From NCBI RefSeq assembly GCF_042680565.1, contig NZ_JBHUEJ010000019.1, positions 124,001 to 188,000 on the forward strand: DNA of 64,000 nt, given 5' to 3'. Of the stretch, positions 1 through 8,196 are shown in pieces (the first letter of the stretch is position 1; each line of letters begins with the position of its first letter). Both the position numbers and the translations under genes were made by a program. This stretch comes from Ottowia flava (GTDB lineage: Bacteria; Pseudomonadota; Gammaproteobacteria; Burkholderiales; Burkholderiaceae_C). The notes beneath the pieces are model-generated. The model did not search any database, was not told the DNA's origin, and saw only the letters and a program-made list of their open reading frames with translations.

Positions 1-1398
1 GCCGGGCAGCGTGTTGGACAGCAGCCCCAGGTCGGTCAGGCCCTGGATGTTGCTGTGCCCGCGCAGCGCGTTCATGCCGCCGCCCGGCACGCCGATGTTG
101 CCGAGCAGCAGCTGCATCAGCGCGCCGCAGCGCAGCATCTCAGAGCCGGTGCTGTGCTGCGTCCACCCCAGCGCGTACATGATGGTCATGGTGCGGTCGG
201 GCGTGGCGGTGCTGGCGATGTACTCGCACACCTTCAGGAAGTCGGCTTCCTTGGTGCCGCAGACCTTGCTGACCATGGCCGGCGTGTAGCTGGCGTAGTG
301 CTTCTTGAGGATCTGGAAGACGCAACGCGGGTGTTCCAGCGTCATGTCGACCTTGGCAAAGCCGTCGTCGCCATTTTTGTACGCCCAGCTGGCCGGGTCG
401 TAGCTGCGCTTGGCTTCGTCGTAGCCGCTGAAGATGCCGTCGTTGAACTGGTACGCCTCGCCCACGATGAAGGGGGCGTTGGTGTAGTGGCGCACGTACT
501 CCGTCTGGATCTTGTTTTGCGTCAGCAGGTAGTTGATGACCCCGCCCAGGAAGGCGATGTCTGACCCCGCGCGCACCGGCGCGTAGAAGTCGCTCATGGC
601 GGCCGAGCGCGTGAAGCGCGGGTCGACCACGACCAGCTTCGCCTTGTTGACGTTGCGCGCTTCGATCGCCCACTTAAAACCCACGGGGTGCGCTTCGGCA
701 GCGTTACCCCCCATCACGAGAACCAAGTCGGCGTTCTTGATGTCCTCCCAGTGGTTGGTCATCGCGCCTCGGCCAAACGTCGGAGCCAGACCGGCTACCG
801 TCGGGCCGTGTCAAACACGTGCCTGGTTATCGAATACCAGTATCCCCATGCTGCGCATCACCTTGTGGGTGATGTAGCCCGCTTCATTCGACGATGCCGA
901 AGCCGCCAGCATACCGGTGGTCAACCAGCGGTTGACGGTTTGGCCGGCGGCGTTGGTGGTCTGAAAGTTGGCGTCGCGGTCGGCCTTCATCAGGCCGGTG
1001 ATGCGGTTCAGCGCCTCATCCCAGCCGATGCGCTTCCATTCCTTGGTGCCGGGTTCGCGCACTTCGGGGTACTTCAGGCGTCCCGGGCTGTGCACGAAGT
1101 CGAGCAGGCCGGCGCCCTTGGGGCACAGACTGCCGCGGCTGACCGGGTGGTCCGGGTCGCCTTCCACGTGGATCACATCGCCCAGCGCGTTCTTCGATCC
1201 GTCGCCCAGGCTGTACATCAGCAGGCCGCAGCCCACCGAGCAATAGGTGCAGTTGTTGCGTGTTTCGGTGGCGGCTGCGAGCTTGTACTGGCGCGTTTCG
1301 GCCAGCGCCGCGGTGGGCGAAAAGCCCAGCGCGACCAGGCTGGACGCCGCCAGTCCCGCTCCGCTGACGCGGAAGAACTGCCGTCGGTTCATGTCCAT
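1..1398 (-). CDS. fdnG: Formate dehydrogenase-N/O type, major (alpha) subunit, selenoprotein, partial
   Basis: Catalytic molybdenum (bis-MGD) subunit of a respiratory, periplasm-facing formate dehydrogenase. The start at 1398 follows GGAG at 8 nt spacing. Residues 1-33 form a Tat signal with RRQFF and a hydrophobic stretch ending in ALA. A [4Fe-4S] binding set follows (CTYCSVGC, later CPKG). The reading frame meets TGA at 811-813 (codon 196) but continues open in the same frame to the window edge with HGPTVAGLAP directly after it, then family sequence such as MTNHWEDIKNADLVVVMGGN. The TGA is therefore read as selenocysteine, the ligand of Mo; E. coli FdnG also has Sec at residue 196. The downstream hairpin at 782-799 matches a bacterial SECIS. 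The C-terminal half and the usual FdnH/FdnI-type partner genes lie outside the window. A conventional caller would cut this gene at the TGA. The symbol could equally be fdoG. Confidence 0.93.
782..799 (-). promoter_or_regulatory. SECIS hairpin directing selenocysteine insertion
   Basis: On the minus strand, 11 nt after the in-frame TGA, the sequence folds as GG-U-AGCC, loop GGUCU, GGCU-CC: a short stem with a bulged U and a GGUCU loop. The E. coli fdhF SECIS has the same bulged U and GGUCU loop at the same distance. It should bind SelB and recruit Sec-tRNA. Confidence 0.88.
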
Positions 1399-1838
1399 CG
1401 TGGTGACTCCTTGTGATGCGCAACGCGAACGCAGGAACTCCCCCTGGGTACGCGCACGGATGAAATGAGTCTACGGCGATAGCACAGCGCCAGCCGATGC
1501 AAAAACCCTTATGAAGCCAGATGCATAGCTCCGCGAGAGTCGGCATCGCGACGTGCGAGCAGCGCGCAAGGGGCGCGCCATGCAACGGACGCTGTCGCCT
1601 CGGTACGCGGGCCCGCGTGCTGGCACCGCGTCATTCTTGTCGGCGCTGACCGCAGCCCCTGTCAGCCGTTGCGCCTCAAGCGCGTCGCACCTGTTTTGAT
1701 AGCTGCCCGCGCAGATTCATCTAGGGCTGAAGCGCGATTTGTCTTGAAGCAAAGGGCTAAGTCGCCCCGCTTGATCGCACGCCGATTGCGCCGTCGCCGA
1801 CCGCCGCCACACCGGCCCGGCGCGTCTGCGGCCTGGCG
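1399..1838. other. Intergenic region upstream of the formate dehydrogenase gene
   Basis: 440 bp between two minus-strand genes. It should hold the promoter of the formate dehydrogenase operon. I see one copy of repeat family A (1696-1740) and no convincing promoter, terminator or small gene. Confidence 0.5.
1696..1740 (+). repeat. Repeat family A, copy 1
   Basis: Contains GATAGCTGCCCGCGCAG followed by TCTAGGGCTGAAG and GATTTGTCTTG; same layout as the other family members. Confidence 0.8.
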
Positions 1839-3701
1839 TCACTCGCCCATCACCACGCCTTCACGCCGCGGATCGGCGCCGCCCAGCCACAGCTTCTTGC
1901 CGTGGATTTCGGTGCGTGTCAGCGCCTGCAGGCCGCTGGTCATGTTCATCTCTTTCACCTCGGCGCCGCGCGTGCGCAGGGCTTCGACGGTGGCCGGCGG
2001 GAATTTCTTCTCTTCCAGCATGGTTGGGCCGTTGGTGTTGCCGAAATTGGGCAGGTTGATGGCCTGCTGCGGCGTCAGGCCCCAGTTCAGCACGCCGTTC
2101 AGCGTCTTGGCGGTGTAGTGGATGATCAGCGCACCGCCCGGGCTGCCAGCGCTCATGACCAGTGGGCCGCGTCGGCCGTCGGGCGTCTTTTCAAACACCA
2201 GCGTGGGCGCCATGGACGAGCGCGGGCGCTTGCCGGGTTGCACGCGGTTGGCGATGGGTTGGCCCTTGGCGTCGGCTGGCGCAAAGCTGAAGTCGGTCAA
2301 CTCGTTGTTGAGCAAAAAGCCCTTGACCATCTGGCGCGAGCCGAACTGGTCTTCGATCGTCGTCGTCATCGCCAGCGCTTTGCCGTGCACGTCGACGATG
2401 CTGATGTGGCTGGTGCCGTACTCGGGCTGGTCGGGCATGGGCGCGTAGCCGGTCTTCACCGCGCCGGGCTGGCCGGGTTGTGCGAGCTTCATGCTTTGCG
2501 CGCCGATCAGCTTGGCGCGTTCGGCCAGGTAGCCGGGCGCCAGCAGGCTCATCCAGCTGCCGCCGGGCGGCTGCACGAAGTCGGGGTCGGCCACGTACTG
2601 GCCGCGGTCGGCAAAGGCCAGGCGCGCCGCCTCGTTGTAGAAGTACAGCCAGTCGGCGGTGGGCAGGCCGGCGGCATCGGGCTTGGCTTGCGCGGCGGGC
2701 GTCTGGCCCAGGATGCCCAGGATCTGGCCGATGGCGATGGCGCCCGACGACGGCGGCGGGAAGCCGCACACCTCGTAGGTCTGCTGGTTGGCGGCCGAGC
2801 GCAGGTCGTGGCACAGCGGCGTGCGCTTCTTGGCCTGGTAACCGGCCAGGTCGGCCATGCTCAGTTTGCCGGGGTTGGTGGGGTGCCCAGTGACCTTGGC
2901 GACGATGGCCTGCGCCACCGGGCCTTCCAGCAGCGCCTTGGAGCCCTGCGCCGCGATGCCGCGCAGCACGGCGGCGTATTCGGGGTTCTTCAGCACATGG
3001 CCGACCGGCCAGGGCTGGCCGGCGGGGTTGTAGAAGTACTGCGCGGCGACTGGGTCGTTCTTCAGGAATTTTTCGGACTGCAGCAGCGTGTTCAGGCGCG
3101 GGCTGACCTGAAAGCCGCGCTCGGCCAGGTCGATCGCGGGCTTGAACAGGTCGGCCCAGGCCAGACGGCCGTGCGCCTTGTGCGCCGCTTCCAGCATGCG
3201 CACGGCGCCCGGCACGCCGGTGGAGCGGCCCCCAACCACCGCGTCGTGAAACGCCATTGGCTTGCCGTCGGGCTGCAGGAACAGCTTGTCGTCGGCCGCG
3301 GCGGGGGCGGTTTCGCGGCCGTCCCACGCCTCGACGTCGCGGCCGTTGGTGTACATCAGGAAGGCGCCGCCGGCGATGCCGCTGGACTGCGGCTCGACCA
3401 GGCCCAGCACCATCTGCACGGCGATGGCCGCGTCGATGGCGCTGCCCCCGGCCTTCAGCACCTGGTAGCCCGCGTCGGTCGCCAGCGGGTTGGCGGCGGC
3501 GACGGCGAATTTTTCGTCCGCCCAACCGGGCTTGTCGGTCCAGCCGGAGGCGGCTTCGGGCTGTGCCGGCAGGCTGGGCACCGTGTAGTCGAAGCGGCCT
3601 CCGCCGCCGCTGCCACTGGCGCAACCGGCAATGAGCGCGGCCGCGGCCACGCTGCCAAGGGCGAACAAACGGGAGCGGTGGGTTGGGCGAATATGGGGCA
3701 T
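1839..3701 (-). CDS. ggt: Gamma-glutamyltransferase (glutathione hydrolase), lipoprotein form
   Basis: N-terminal nucleophile hydrolase that cleaves the gamma-glutamyl bond of glutathione and related peptides; it self-cleaves into large and small subunits. The 620-residue product starts at 3701, chosen because GGAGG sits 5 nt upstream and a lipoprotein signal follows (hydrophobic AAAALIAGC, lipobox Cys near residue 26); the longer open frame upstream lacks these. The catalytic Thr is at about residue 430 in GTSHISIVD, the new N-terminus of the small subunit. The oxyanion/substrate segment SAGSPGG and the early AGGSAIDAA motif are also present. Length and motifs are normal for the family. Expected location is the periplasmic face of a membrane. 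It stands alone, with repeat A copies on both sides. Confidence 0.94.
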   Translation of the reverse strand: MPHIRPTHRSRLFALGSVAAAALIAGCASGSGGGGRFDYTVPSLPAQPEAASGWTDKPGWADEKFAVAAANPLATDAGYQVLKAGGSAIDAAIAVQMVLGLVEPQSSGIAGGAFLMYTNGRDVEAWDGRETAPAAADDKLFLQPDGKPMAFHDAVVGGRSTGVPGAVRMLEAAHKAHGRLAWADLFKPAIDLAERGFQVSPRLNTLLQSEKFLKNDPVAAQYFYNPAGQPWPVGHVLKNPEYAAVLRGIAAQGSKALLEGPVAQAIVAKVTGHPTNPGKLSMADLAGYQAKKRTPLCHDLRSAANQQTYEVCGFPPPSSGAIAIGQILGILGQTPAAQAKPDAAGLPTADWLYFYNEAARLAFADRGQYVADPDFVQPPGGSWMSLLAPGYLAERAKLIGAQSMKLAQPGQPGAVKTGYAPMPDQPEYGTSHISIVDVHGKALAMTTTIEDQFGSRQMVKGFLLNNELTDFSFAPADAKGQPIANRVQPGKRPRSSMAPTLVFEKTPDGRRGPLVMSAGSPGGALIIHYTAKTLNGVLNWGLTPQQAINLPNFGNTNGPTMLEEKKFPPATVEALRTRGAEVKEMNMTSGLQALTRTEIHGKKLWLGGADPRREGVVMGE

Positions 3702-3763
3702 GGCTCCTCCTTCGGTATGGGTGGCGGCCATGTTAGCGCGCACAGATCGGTGTGGCGTGAATT

Positions 3764-3826
3764 TCAAGCCAAATGGGGCTCTGGTCCTACAACCACCTGC
3801 GCGGGCAGCTAGAAAAAACATAGCGA
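3764..3826 (-). repeat. Repeat family A, copy 2
   Basis: Reads GCTCTGGTCCTACAACCACC then TGCGCGGGCAGCTAG and CATAGCG on the plus strand; occupies much of the 203-bp spacer between ggt and the TfoX-like gene. Confidence 0.85.
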
Positions 3827-3904
3827 CGTGCTGGCTGCACGCTGCTGTGTGGTTGGGGGGACCGTCCACGCGGCGGCGCGTGGTGCGCTGCCAGCGCGTT
3901 CCTC

Positions 3905-4357
3905 TCAAGACGGCTTGCGCGCCCGCCTCTTCCTGGCCGCTGCAGGGGCCTTGGCTGGCACGCTGGCCGCCTTGGTCACTGCGGCCCGGGTCTTACCCGG
4001 CGCGGTGGCCGCGCTGCCCGCGGCGCGCGGCTGGCGCGGTTTCTTGGGTCGCGGCGCGGGCAGGGCGTCGGCCGTGGCCAGCAGCAGCGCGCGCAGCAGG
4101 TCGCGCTCGTCCCAGCGGTCGGGCGTCAGCAGCAGGTGTGGCTTGGCCTGCTCGTAGAACTTGCCCCACACCGGCTCGTCCAGCAGCGCCTCGCCCGCCG
4201 GCGTCGGCTTGACGTACAGCTGGTCGTCGCACACAAAACCGACCGGCTTGTCGCCCACGTACACGCAGTACTCGCCAAACATCCGCCGCGTGCGCAAACC
4301 GGGCAGATCGCCCAGCTGGTCCAGCAGAAAGTCCATGGTTTCAGGGCGGGTCGACAT
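3905..4357 (-). CDS. TfoX/Sxy N-terminal domain protein with basic tail
   Basis: 150 residues. Residues about 8-95 match the TfoX N-terminal fold: MDFLLDQL near the start, then RRMFGEYCVYVGDKPVGF and YVKPT, typical of this small alpha/beta domain. After residue ~100 the protein becomes a low-complexity Ala/Pro/Lys/Arg tail (KPRQPRAAG, RKRRARKPS), which could contact nucleic acid. The TfoX C-terminal domain is absent, so this is not a full Sxy competence activator; single-domain homologues are common and of unknown role. The start ATG at 4357 has only a weak ribosome site. Confidence 0.8.
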   Translation of the reverse strand: MSTRPETMDFLLDQLGDLPGLRTRRMFGEYCVYVGDKPVGFVCDDQLYVKPTPAGEALLDEPVWGKFYEQAKPHLLLTPDRWDERDLLRALLLATADALPAPRPKKPRQPRAAGSAATAPGKTRAAVTKAASVPAKAPAAARKRRARKPS

Positions 4358-4520
4358 GGCGACGGTTGACGGAGTGAGGACAGCGTCAGCTTAGCGCAGC
4401 GGCGCCCTCTGGATGCGAGTTGCCGAAGCGCCAGGGAGGCCCCGGCAAGCTGTGTGCACGTTGCCCTGCGGTCTGCACGGCGAACCCCAGACGGCCGTCG
4501 CTGGACCCGCGCCGGCACCA

Positions 4521-4578
4521 GCGGTGCCCCCGGAAGGGGGGTGGCGCAACCAGCCGAAGGCTGTGGAGCCTGGGGGAG
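4521..4578. repeat. GC-rich intergenic element (possible family B)
   Basis: Contains GTGCCCCCGGAAGGGGGG and GGCGCAACC in the spacer before the SDR gene. It resembles the elements at 16044-16136 and 50375-50443 only in part, so membership is tentative. Confidence 0.35.
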
Positions 4579-4581
4579 AGC

Positions 4582-5340
4582 TTATTTCGGTGCCAGGCGA
4601 ATCGCGCCGTCCAGCCGGATCACCTCGCCGTTCAGCATGTCGTTCTCGATGATCTGCTTGACCAGCTTGGCGTAGTCCTCGGGCGTGCCCAGGCGGCTGG
4701 GGAAGGGCACACCGGCGGCCAGCGCGTCCTGCACTTCCTGCGGCATGGTGAACAGCATCGGCGTGCCGAAGATGCCGGGGGCGATCGTCATGTTGCGGAT
4801 GCCGTTGCGCGCCAGATCGCGCGCGATCGGCAGCGTCATGCCGACCACGCCACCCTTGCTGGCGGAATACGCGGCCTGGCCAATCTGGCCGTCATAGGCC
4901 GCCACGCTGGCAGTGCTGATCAGCACGCCGCGCTCGCCCGTGCTTTCGGGCTCGTTCTTGGTCATGGCGTCGGACGCCAGGCGGATCATGTTGAAGCTGC
5001 CCACCAGGTTGACCATGATGGTCTTGGTGAACACGTCCAGCTTGTGCGCGCCGCTTTTGCCCACCGTCTTCTCGGCCGGGGCAATGCCCGCGCAGTTGAC
5101 CAGGCCCATCAGCTTGCCCATCGACACTGCCTTGGCCACCACGGCCTGGCCGTCCGCTTCACTGCTGACGTCGCACTTCACGAAGGCGCCACCAATCTCT
5201 TTGGCCACGGCCTCGCCTTTTTCCGCCTGCATGTCGGCGATGACGACCTTGGCGCCTTCCTTGGCCAGCATGCGCGCCGTGCCTTCGCCCAGGCCCGATG
5301 CGCCGCCGGTGATGATGAAAACTTTGTCCTTGATCTGCAT
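4582..5340 (-). CDS. Short-chain dehydrogenase, 3-hydroxyacyl-CoA dehydrogenase type 2-like
   Basis: 252-residue classical SDR. The Rossmann motif TGGASGLGEG is at residues 11-20, NCAG at about 83, catalytic Ser in STASVAAYDG and YSASK (Tyr/Lys) around residue 157. The C-terminus carries the IAPGIFGTPML segment and PFPSRLGTPEDYAKLV typical of the HSD17B10-like 3-hydroxyacyl-CoA dehydrogenase group, which oxidises 3-hydroxyacyl-CoA with NAD in branched-chain or fatty acid breakdown. The ribosome site AGGAG sits 8 nt before the ATG. It lies alone, so the substrate is inferred from family resemblance only. Confidence 0.88.
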   Translation of the reverse strand: MQIKDKVFIITGGASGLGEGTARMLAKEGAKVVIADMQAEKGEAVAKEIGGAFVKCDVSSEADGQAVVAKAVSMGKLMGLVNCAGIAPAEKTVGKSGAHKLDVFTKTIMVNLVGSFNMIRLASDAMTKNEPESTGERGVLISTASVAAYDGQIGQAAYSASKGGVVGMTLPIARDLARNGIRNMTIAPGIFGTPMLFTMPQEVQDALAAGVPFPSRLGTPEDYAKLVKQIIENDMLNGEVIRLDGAIRLAPK

Positions 5341-5454
5341 TTGCGGTCTCCTGATCGCTTGATTTGTAGGGGGTTGAGTGGCTCAAGCGATTATGGACGA
5401 GCCCTTTGCGCCCCTTGCGTGGGTGCCACGGCGGCTGCTTGGGCGGACGGCCGG

Positions 5455-5791
5455 TCAGAAGCGGAACCAAACGATCACCGCGGCCGTCGCGCCGCACGGG
5501 ACGGCGTTGGCCAGGCTCACGCCGCTCGCCTTGTCCATCTGGTCGCCATTGTTTCGTACATCCACAAGGGCATGGTCGGTTGGCGCCCACCCAGATCAGC
5601 CAGGTCCACAGCGAATGCTGGCGCGATTCGCGCGTTCGCAGGATCGCCAGCACCGTAGGCATGTAAGCCAGCAAGCGCGCCGTGGTCAGCACCATGAACG
5701 TCCAGGTCAACCCGCGCAGGCCAGGCGCGCCAACGGGGCGCCGCCGTGGGTGTGGCACTGCGGGGGGAAGGCGGGCCGTGGAGGTATTCAT
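5455..5791 (-). pseudogene. Small membrane protein gene with two single-base frameshifts
   Basis: Reading from ATG at 5791, frame one gives MNTSTARLPP through LTWTFMVLTTARLLAYMP and ends sensibly at HSLWTWLIWVGAN. Sense then continues one frame over as TMPLWMYE, and a third frame carries NNGDQMDKASGVSLANAV to IVWFRF and a TGA at 5455-5457. Two one-base losses explain this: one around AACCGACC and one in a run of A in GAAACAATGG (GAAAACAATGG would restore the frame). The reconstructed protein of about 112 residues would have two or three membrane segments. Decay or homopolymer sequencing error are both possible; I do not recognise a named family. Confidence 0.62.
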
Positions 5792-6152
5792 GGCGGGCTC
5801 TTTTTGGATACGGGCGCGGTGGTTTGCTGGTTTGCTTTTTTTGGTGAAAAGGGGTGGATGGCCATACAACCACCTGCGCAGCCAGCTGCGAAAGTTATAG
5901 CAGTTGCGCTGCACGCTGCCCACCCCCCAAGGCCACCGCCAACAAGCCCGGCGGGTATTGGTGTGCATTTGGTTTGGGTGCGGCCGACCTTTCTTCTGCG
6001 AATTGGGGGATCGCATGAACGAGAGATATCGCACTGCCTGAATGTGTTGGACTCAAGCGAACTGAACTTGGACACAAGAGAAATGGACTGGATTAGGAGG
6101 CGTTTTTCGCCGATGTGAACTTTTTTAAAAGAGAGCCGGGAGTGGCGCCACC
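5792..6152. other. Spacer between two decayed genes
   Basis: 361 bp containing repeat A copy 3 (5856-5903). The rest is comparatively AT-rich near 6000-6130 (TTTTTTAAAAGAGAG before the AraC remnant). No gene or clear site seen. Confidence 0.45.
5856..5903 (-). repeat. Repeat family A, copy 3
   Basis: GGCCATACAACCACC, TGCGCAGCCAGCTGCGAAAG, TTATAGCAG on the plus strand; lies just upstream of the frameshifted membrane gene. Confidence 0.82.
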
Positions 6153-7138
6153 ATGCAGGAAAACCTAGGAGTTAAGGCTGACTTCGCCAGCACAACCGCG
6201 TGGTTGCGCAGTCCCCTCATTCGCACGAGCGAGCAGTTGCGTTCATTTCAGGACGACTTTGCGCAATTCCTGAACGGGATTCCGATCGAGCCTTTGCGTG
6301 ACGGGCCGATCCAGGTCGCCGGCAGCGTGACTGTGATCGACCAGATGGTGTTGTGCCTGGGCGAGACTTCGCCGACGCGGTGCATGCATGTCACGCGGGA
6401 CGACATGCACGAGCAGATCGTTCTGGCAATGACCCCAGCGGCACCAGCCTGATGCAATCCGAGGGTCAGGAATGGCGCATGGATGCGGGCGCTTCGGTGT
6501 TCATGCGCTCGGGGCAAATGCGTTCGATGGTGGCGTTCGGTCCAGCCCAGCGTTTTTCGGTGGTGCTGGACCGCCACACGCTGTCGCGTGTGGTGCCGGA
6601 CGTAGACGCGCGTTTGATGCAACCTCTGCGCGGTCACCCGGTGTTGCAACTGATCGAGCAGTACGGCCGGCTGTTGTGCGACACGGCCTTGCCGCTGGCC
6701 ACCGCTGCGCGCCAGGCGGTCGTGCAGCACATGCACAATCTAGCGGCCCTGGCCCTGGCCCTGGCCCTGGCCCTGGCCCTGGTCCTGGGTGCCGCAGGGG
6801 ACGCGCGTGAGGTAGCGCAGGCCTGGGGCGCAGGCGGTGCGCCAGGACGTTGCGGCGCATCTCGCCTAGTCGGGGTTCTCGGTGTCGGAGGTGGCGCGCC
6901 GTCAGGGCGTGTCGACACGCTATCTGCAGATGCTGCTGGCTGAAGCGGGTCAGAGCTTTAGCCAGCTGGCGCAGAAAGCCCGGCTGGATCTGGCTCGGCA
7001 GCTGCTTACGAAGTGGCGCTGACGTCGGGCTTTGGCGATCTGTCGCACTTCAACCGCAGCCTCCGTCGGCGATTCGGCATGACGCCGCGAGAAGCGCGTG
7101 CCGAAAGCGCCGTCTGTCCGCACTTGCGCAACGTCTGA
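6153..7138 (+). pseudogene. AraC/XylS-family transcriptional regulator, degraded
   Basis: Fragments of one AraC-type protein lie in order but in different frames. Frame A from 6153 gives MQENLGVKADFASTTAWLRS to DMHEQIVLAMT. A shift near 6430 moves it to frame B: NDPSGTSLMQSEGQEWRMD, VFMRSGQMRSMVAF, RFSVVLDRHTLSRV, up to a hexanucleotide repeat at 6745-6786. After that a third frame has AVRQDVAAHLA, an in-frame TAG near 6872, then the first helix-turn-helix (SVSEVARRQGVSTRYLQMLL). A further break near 7000 precedes the second one, YEVALTSGFGDLSHFNRSLR, FGMTPREARA, ending at TGA 7136-7138. The pieces match the AraC-binding-like plus HTH layout. At least three frame changes and one stop make function very unlikely. 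Confidence 0.87.
6745..6786. repeat. Hexanucleotide tandem repeat (GGCCCT)6 plus one variant unit
   Basis: Six exact GGCCCT units (6745-6780) then GGTCCT. It encodes alternating Leu-Ala in the local frame of the AraC remnant. In-frame unit changes would not by themselves shift the frame; its expansion fits unconstrained sequence. Confidence 0.95.
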
Positions 7139-7218
7139 TGGCGTGCAGGGCGCCTGGCCTACTGCGCGTAGGTTTGCTCTGTAATCAGAAACAACTCAGC
7201 GACCGATTTGAATGTCAA

Positions 7219-7235
7219 ATGCGAATCATTCGCAT
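7219..7235. promoter_or_regulatory. Fur-box-like palindrome
   Basis: ATGCGAATCATTCGCAT, a perfect 8-1-8 inverted repeat, 62 bp before the start of the first of two small genes. Its NATNATTN core resembles ferric uptake regulator sites. Expected effect: repression of the downstream pair when iron is plentiful (inference). Confidence 0.65.
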
Positions 7236-7296
7236 ATACTGACAAGCATCAGTGGCTGGGCGATGGCGCCTAAGCCGCGGAACAGCGGAGACGACC

Positions 7297-7596
7297 ATGT
7301 CAACTAAGCACGCCCCTGATGCCCACACCGAGGAATACCTGTTGCCCCGCACCGAAGCGCTTCTGGCCGGCACGCTGGCGCTGATGACCGGTCTGGCGCA
7401 CACCCCGCTGTGCGCCAGCCACCGTGAACTGATGGCCACGAAGGTGCGCGCGAACCTGGCCGAACTGGCGGCTCAGCCGCATGTGTCCGAAGCTTTGCGC
7501 ACGGTCTTGTGCCGCCTGTCCGGTCAGTGGGGCGACGACCCGGCCGCCGCGCCCGCCGTCTCGGCCTGGCCCACCGGCCCGGTACAGGTGCACTGA
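7297..7596 (+). CDS. Hypothetical protein, predicted iron-regulated
   Basis: 99 residues starting MSTKHAPDAHTEEYLLPRTE; helix-rich, with no signal peptide, membrane segment or metal-binding motif apparent (scattered Cys at about 39 and 70). The start at 7297 is chosen over an upstream in-frame ATG at 7252 because AGCGGAG lies just before it and the sequence upstream looks non-protein. It sits behind a Fur-box-like palindrome and is followed 1 bp later by a second small gene, so the two are probably cotranscribed. I do not recognise a characterised family; a link to iron limitation is inference from the operator only. Confidence 0.7.
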   Translation: MSTKHAPDAHTEEYLLPRTEALLAGTLALMTGLAHTPLCASHRELMATKVRANLAELAAQPHVSEALRTVLCRLSGQWGDDPAAAPAVSAWPTGPVQVH

Positions 7597-7597
7597 C

Positions 7598-8089
7598 ATG
7601 CGCGCCACCGACGCCCACGAGCACCTGTGCCTGCTGCGCCAGCTGGGCGGCCTGCAGACGCGTGTCAGCGCCCAGATGCAGGCTCTGGCCTGTGCCGAGG
7701 CTGAGGCCCGCGCCCGTGCCGAGGCCGCCGAACGCCGCTGCGCCGCTTTGCAATCGGCCCTGGTGCGCGAACGCGCCCGGTGGGTGCTGGCCTGCACGCG
7801 TTGGAGTTGGGGCCTGGGCGGCCCGCCGACAGTGCGGCCTCTCGATGCCAACCCGGCAGCCGCCATCAGCGCACCGAAGTACCGCGCCGCCATGCCAGCC
7901 GAGCCGGGCGCGGTTGAAGTCGGCGCGCCGTACACCGCGACCGATGTGCTGTGTCAGACCGGCTGCCAGGGGCATGCCCATCCGTGGCTGAGCGCCGACG
8001 GCGGCTGCCGGCTGACGGGGGCGGACTGTACGCGGGTGCACAGCGCCACCGCAGACCTGGCGGAAAGCGGCGAACGCGAACCGCGCTGA
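7598..8089 (+). CDS. Hypothetical coiled-coil/Cys-His protein, predicted iron-regulated
   Basis: 163 residues. Residues about 5-70 form an Ala/Glu/Arg-rich helix with coiled-coil character (QMQALACAEAEARARAEAAE). After a Pro-rich linker the C-terminal third has a Cys/His cluster: VLCQTGCQGHAHPWL, GGCRLTGADCTRVHS, which could bind a metal. The ATG at 7598 is 1 bp after the preceding stop, indicating translational coupling in one operon behind the palindrome at 7219-7235. No enzyme motif seen and no named family recognised. A metal-linked role would agree with the apparent Fur control but is unproven. Confidence 0.7.
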   Translation: MRATDAHEHLCLLRQLGGLQTRVSAQMQALACAEAEARARAEAAERRCAALQSALVRERARWVLACTRWSWGLGGPPTVRPLDANPAAAISAPKYRAAMPAEPGAVEVGAPYTATDVLCQTGCQGHAHPWLSADGGCRLTGADCTRVHSATADLAESGEREPR

Positions 8090-8138
8090 TGCCGTGCAGG
8101 GCAGGTCGCCCGCATCGGCGTGCAGCCCAAAAGATAAG

Positions 8139-8196
8139 AAAAAAAGGAGCTGAACCTACAGCCATCTGGGCAGGCAGCTGCGAAATCGATAGCGAT
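8139..8196 (-). repeat. Repeat family A, copy 4
   Basis: AACCTACAGCCATCTGGGCA, GGCAGCTGCGAAATCGATAG on the plus strand; ends directly against the stop codon of the exonuclease gene (8197-8199). Confidence 0.85.

Noticed and set aside
811..813. TGA as a true stop making a truncated formate dehydrogenase
   Set aside because: The frame continues with family sequence and a SECIS hairpin follows.
6353..6943. Independent gene in the middle of the AraC remnant
   Set aside because: Its first residues are out-of-frame sequence of the upstream fragment; the meaningful part belongs to the AraC regulator.
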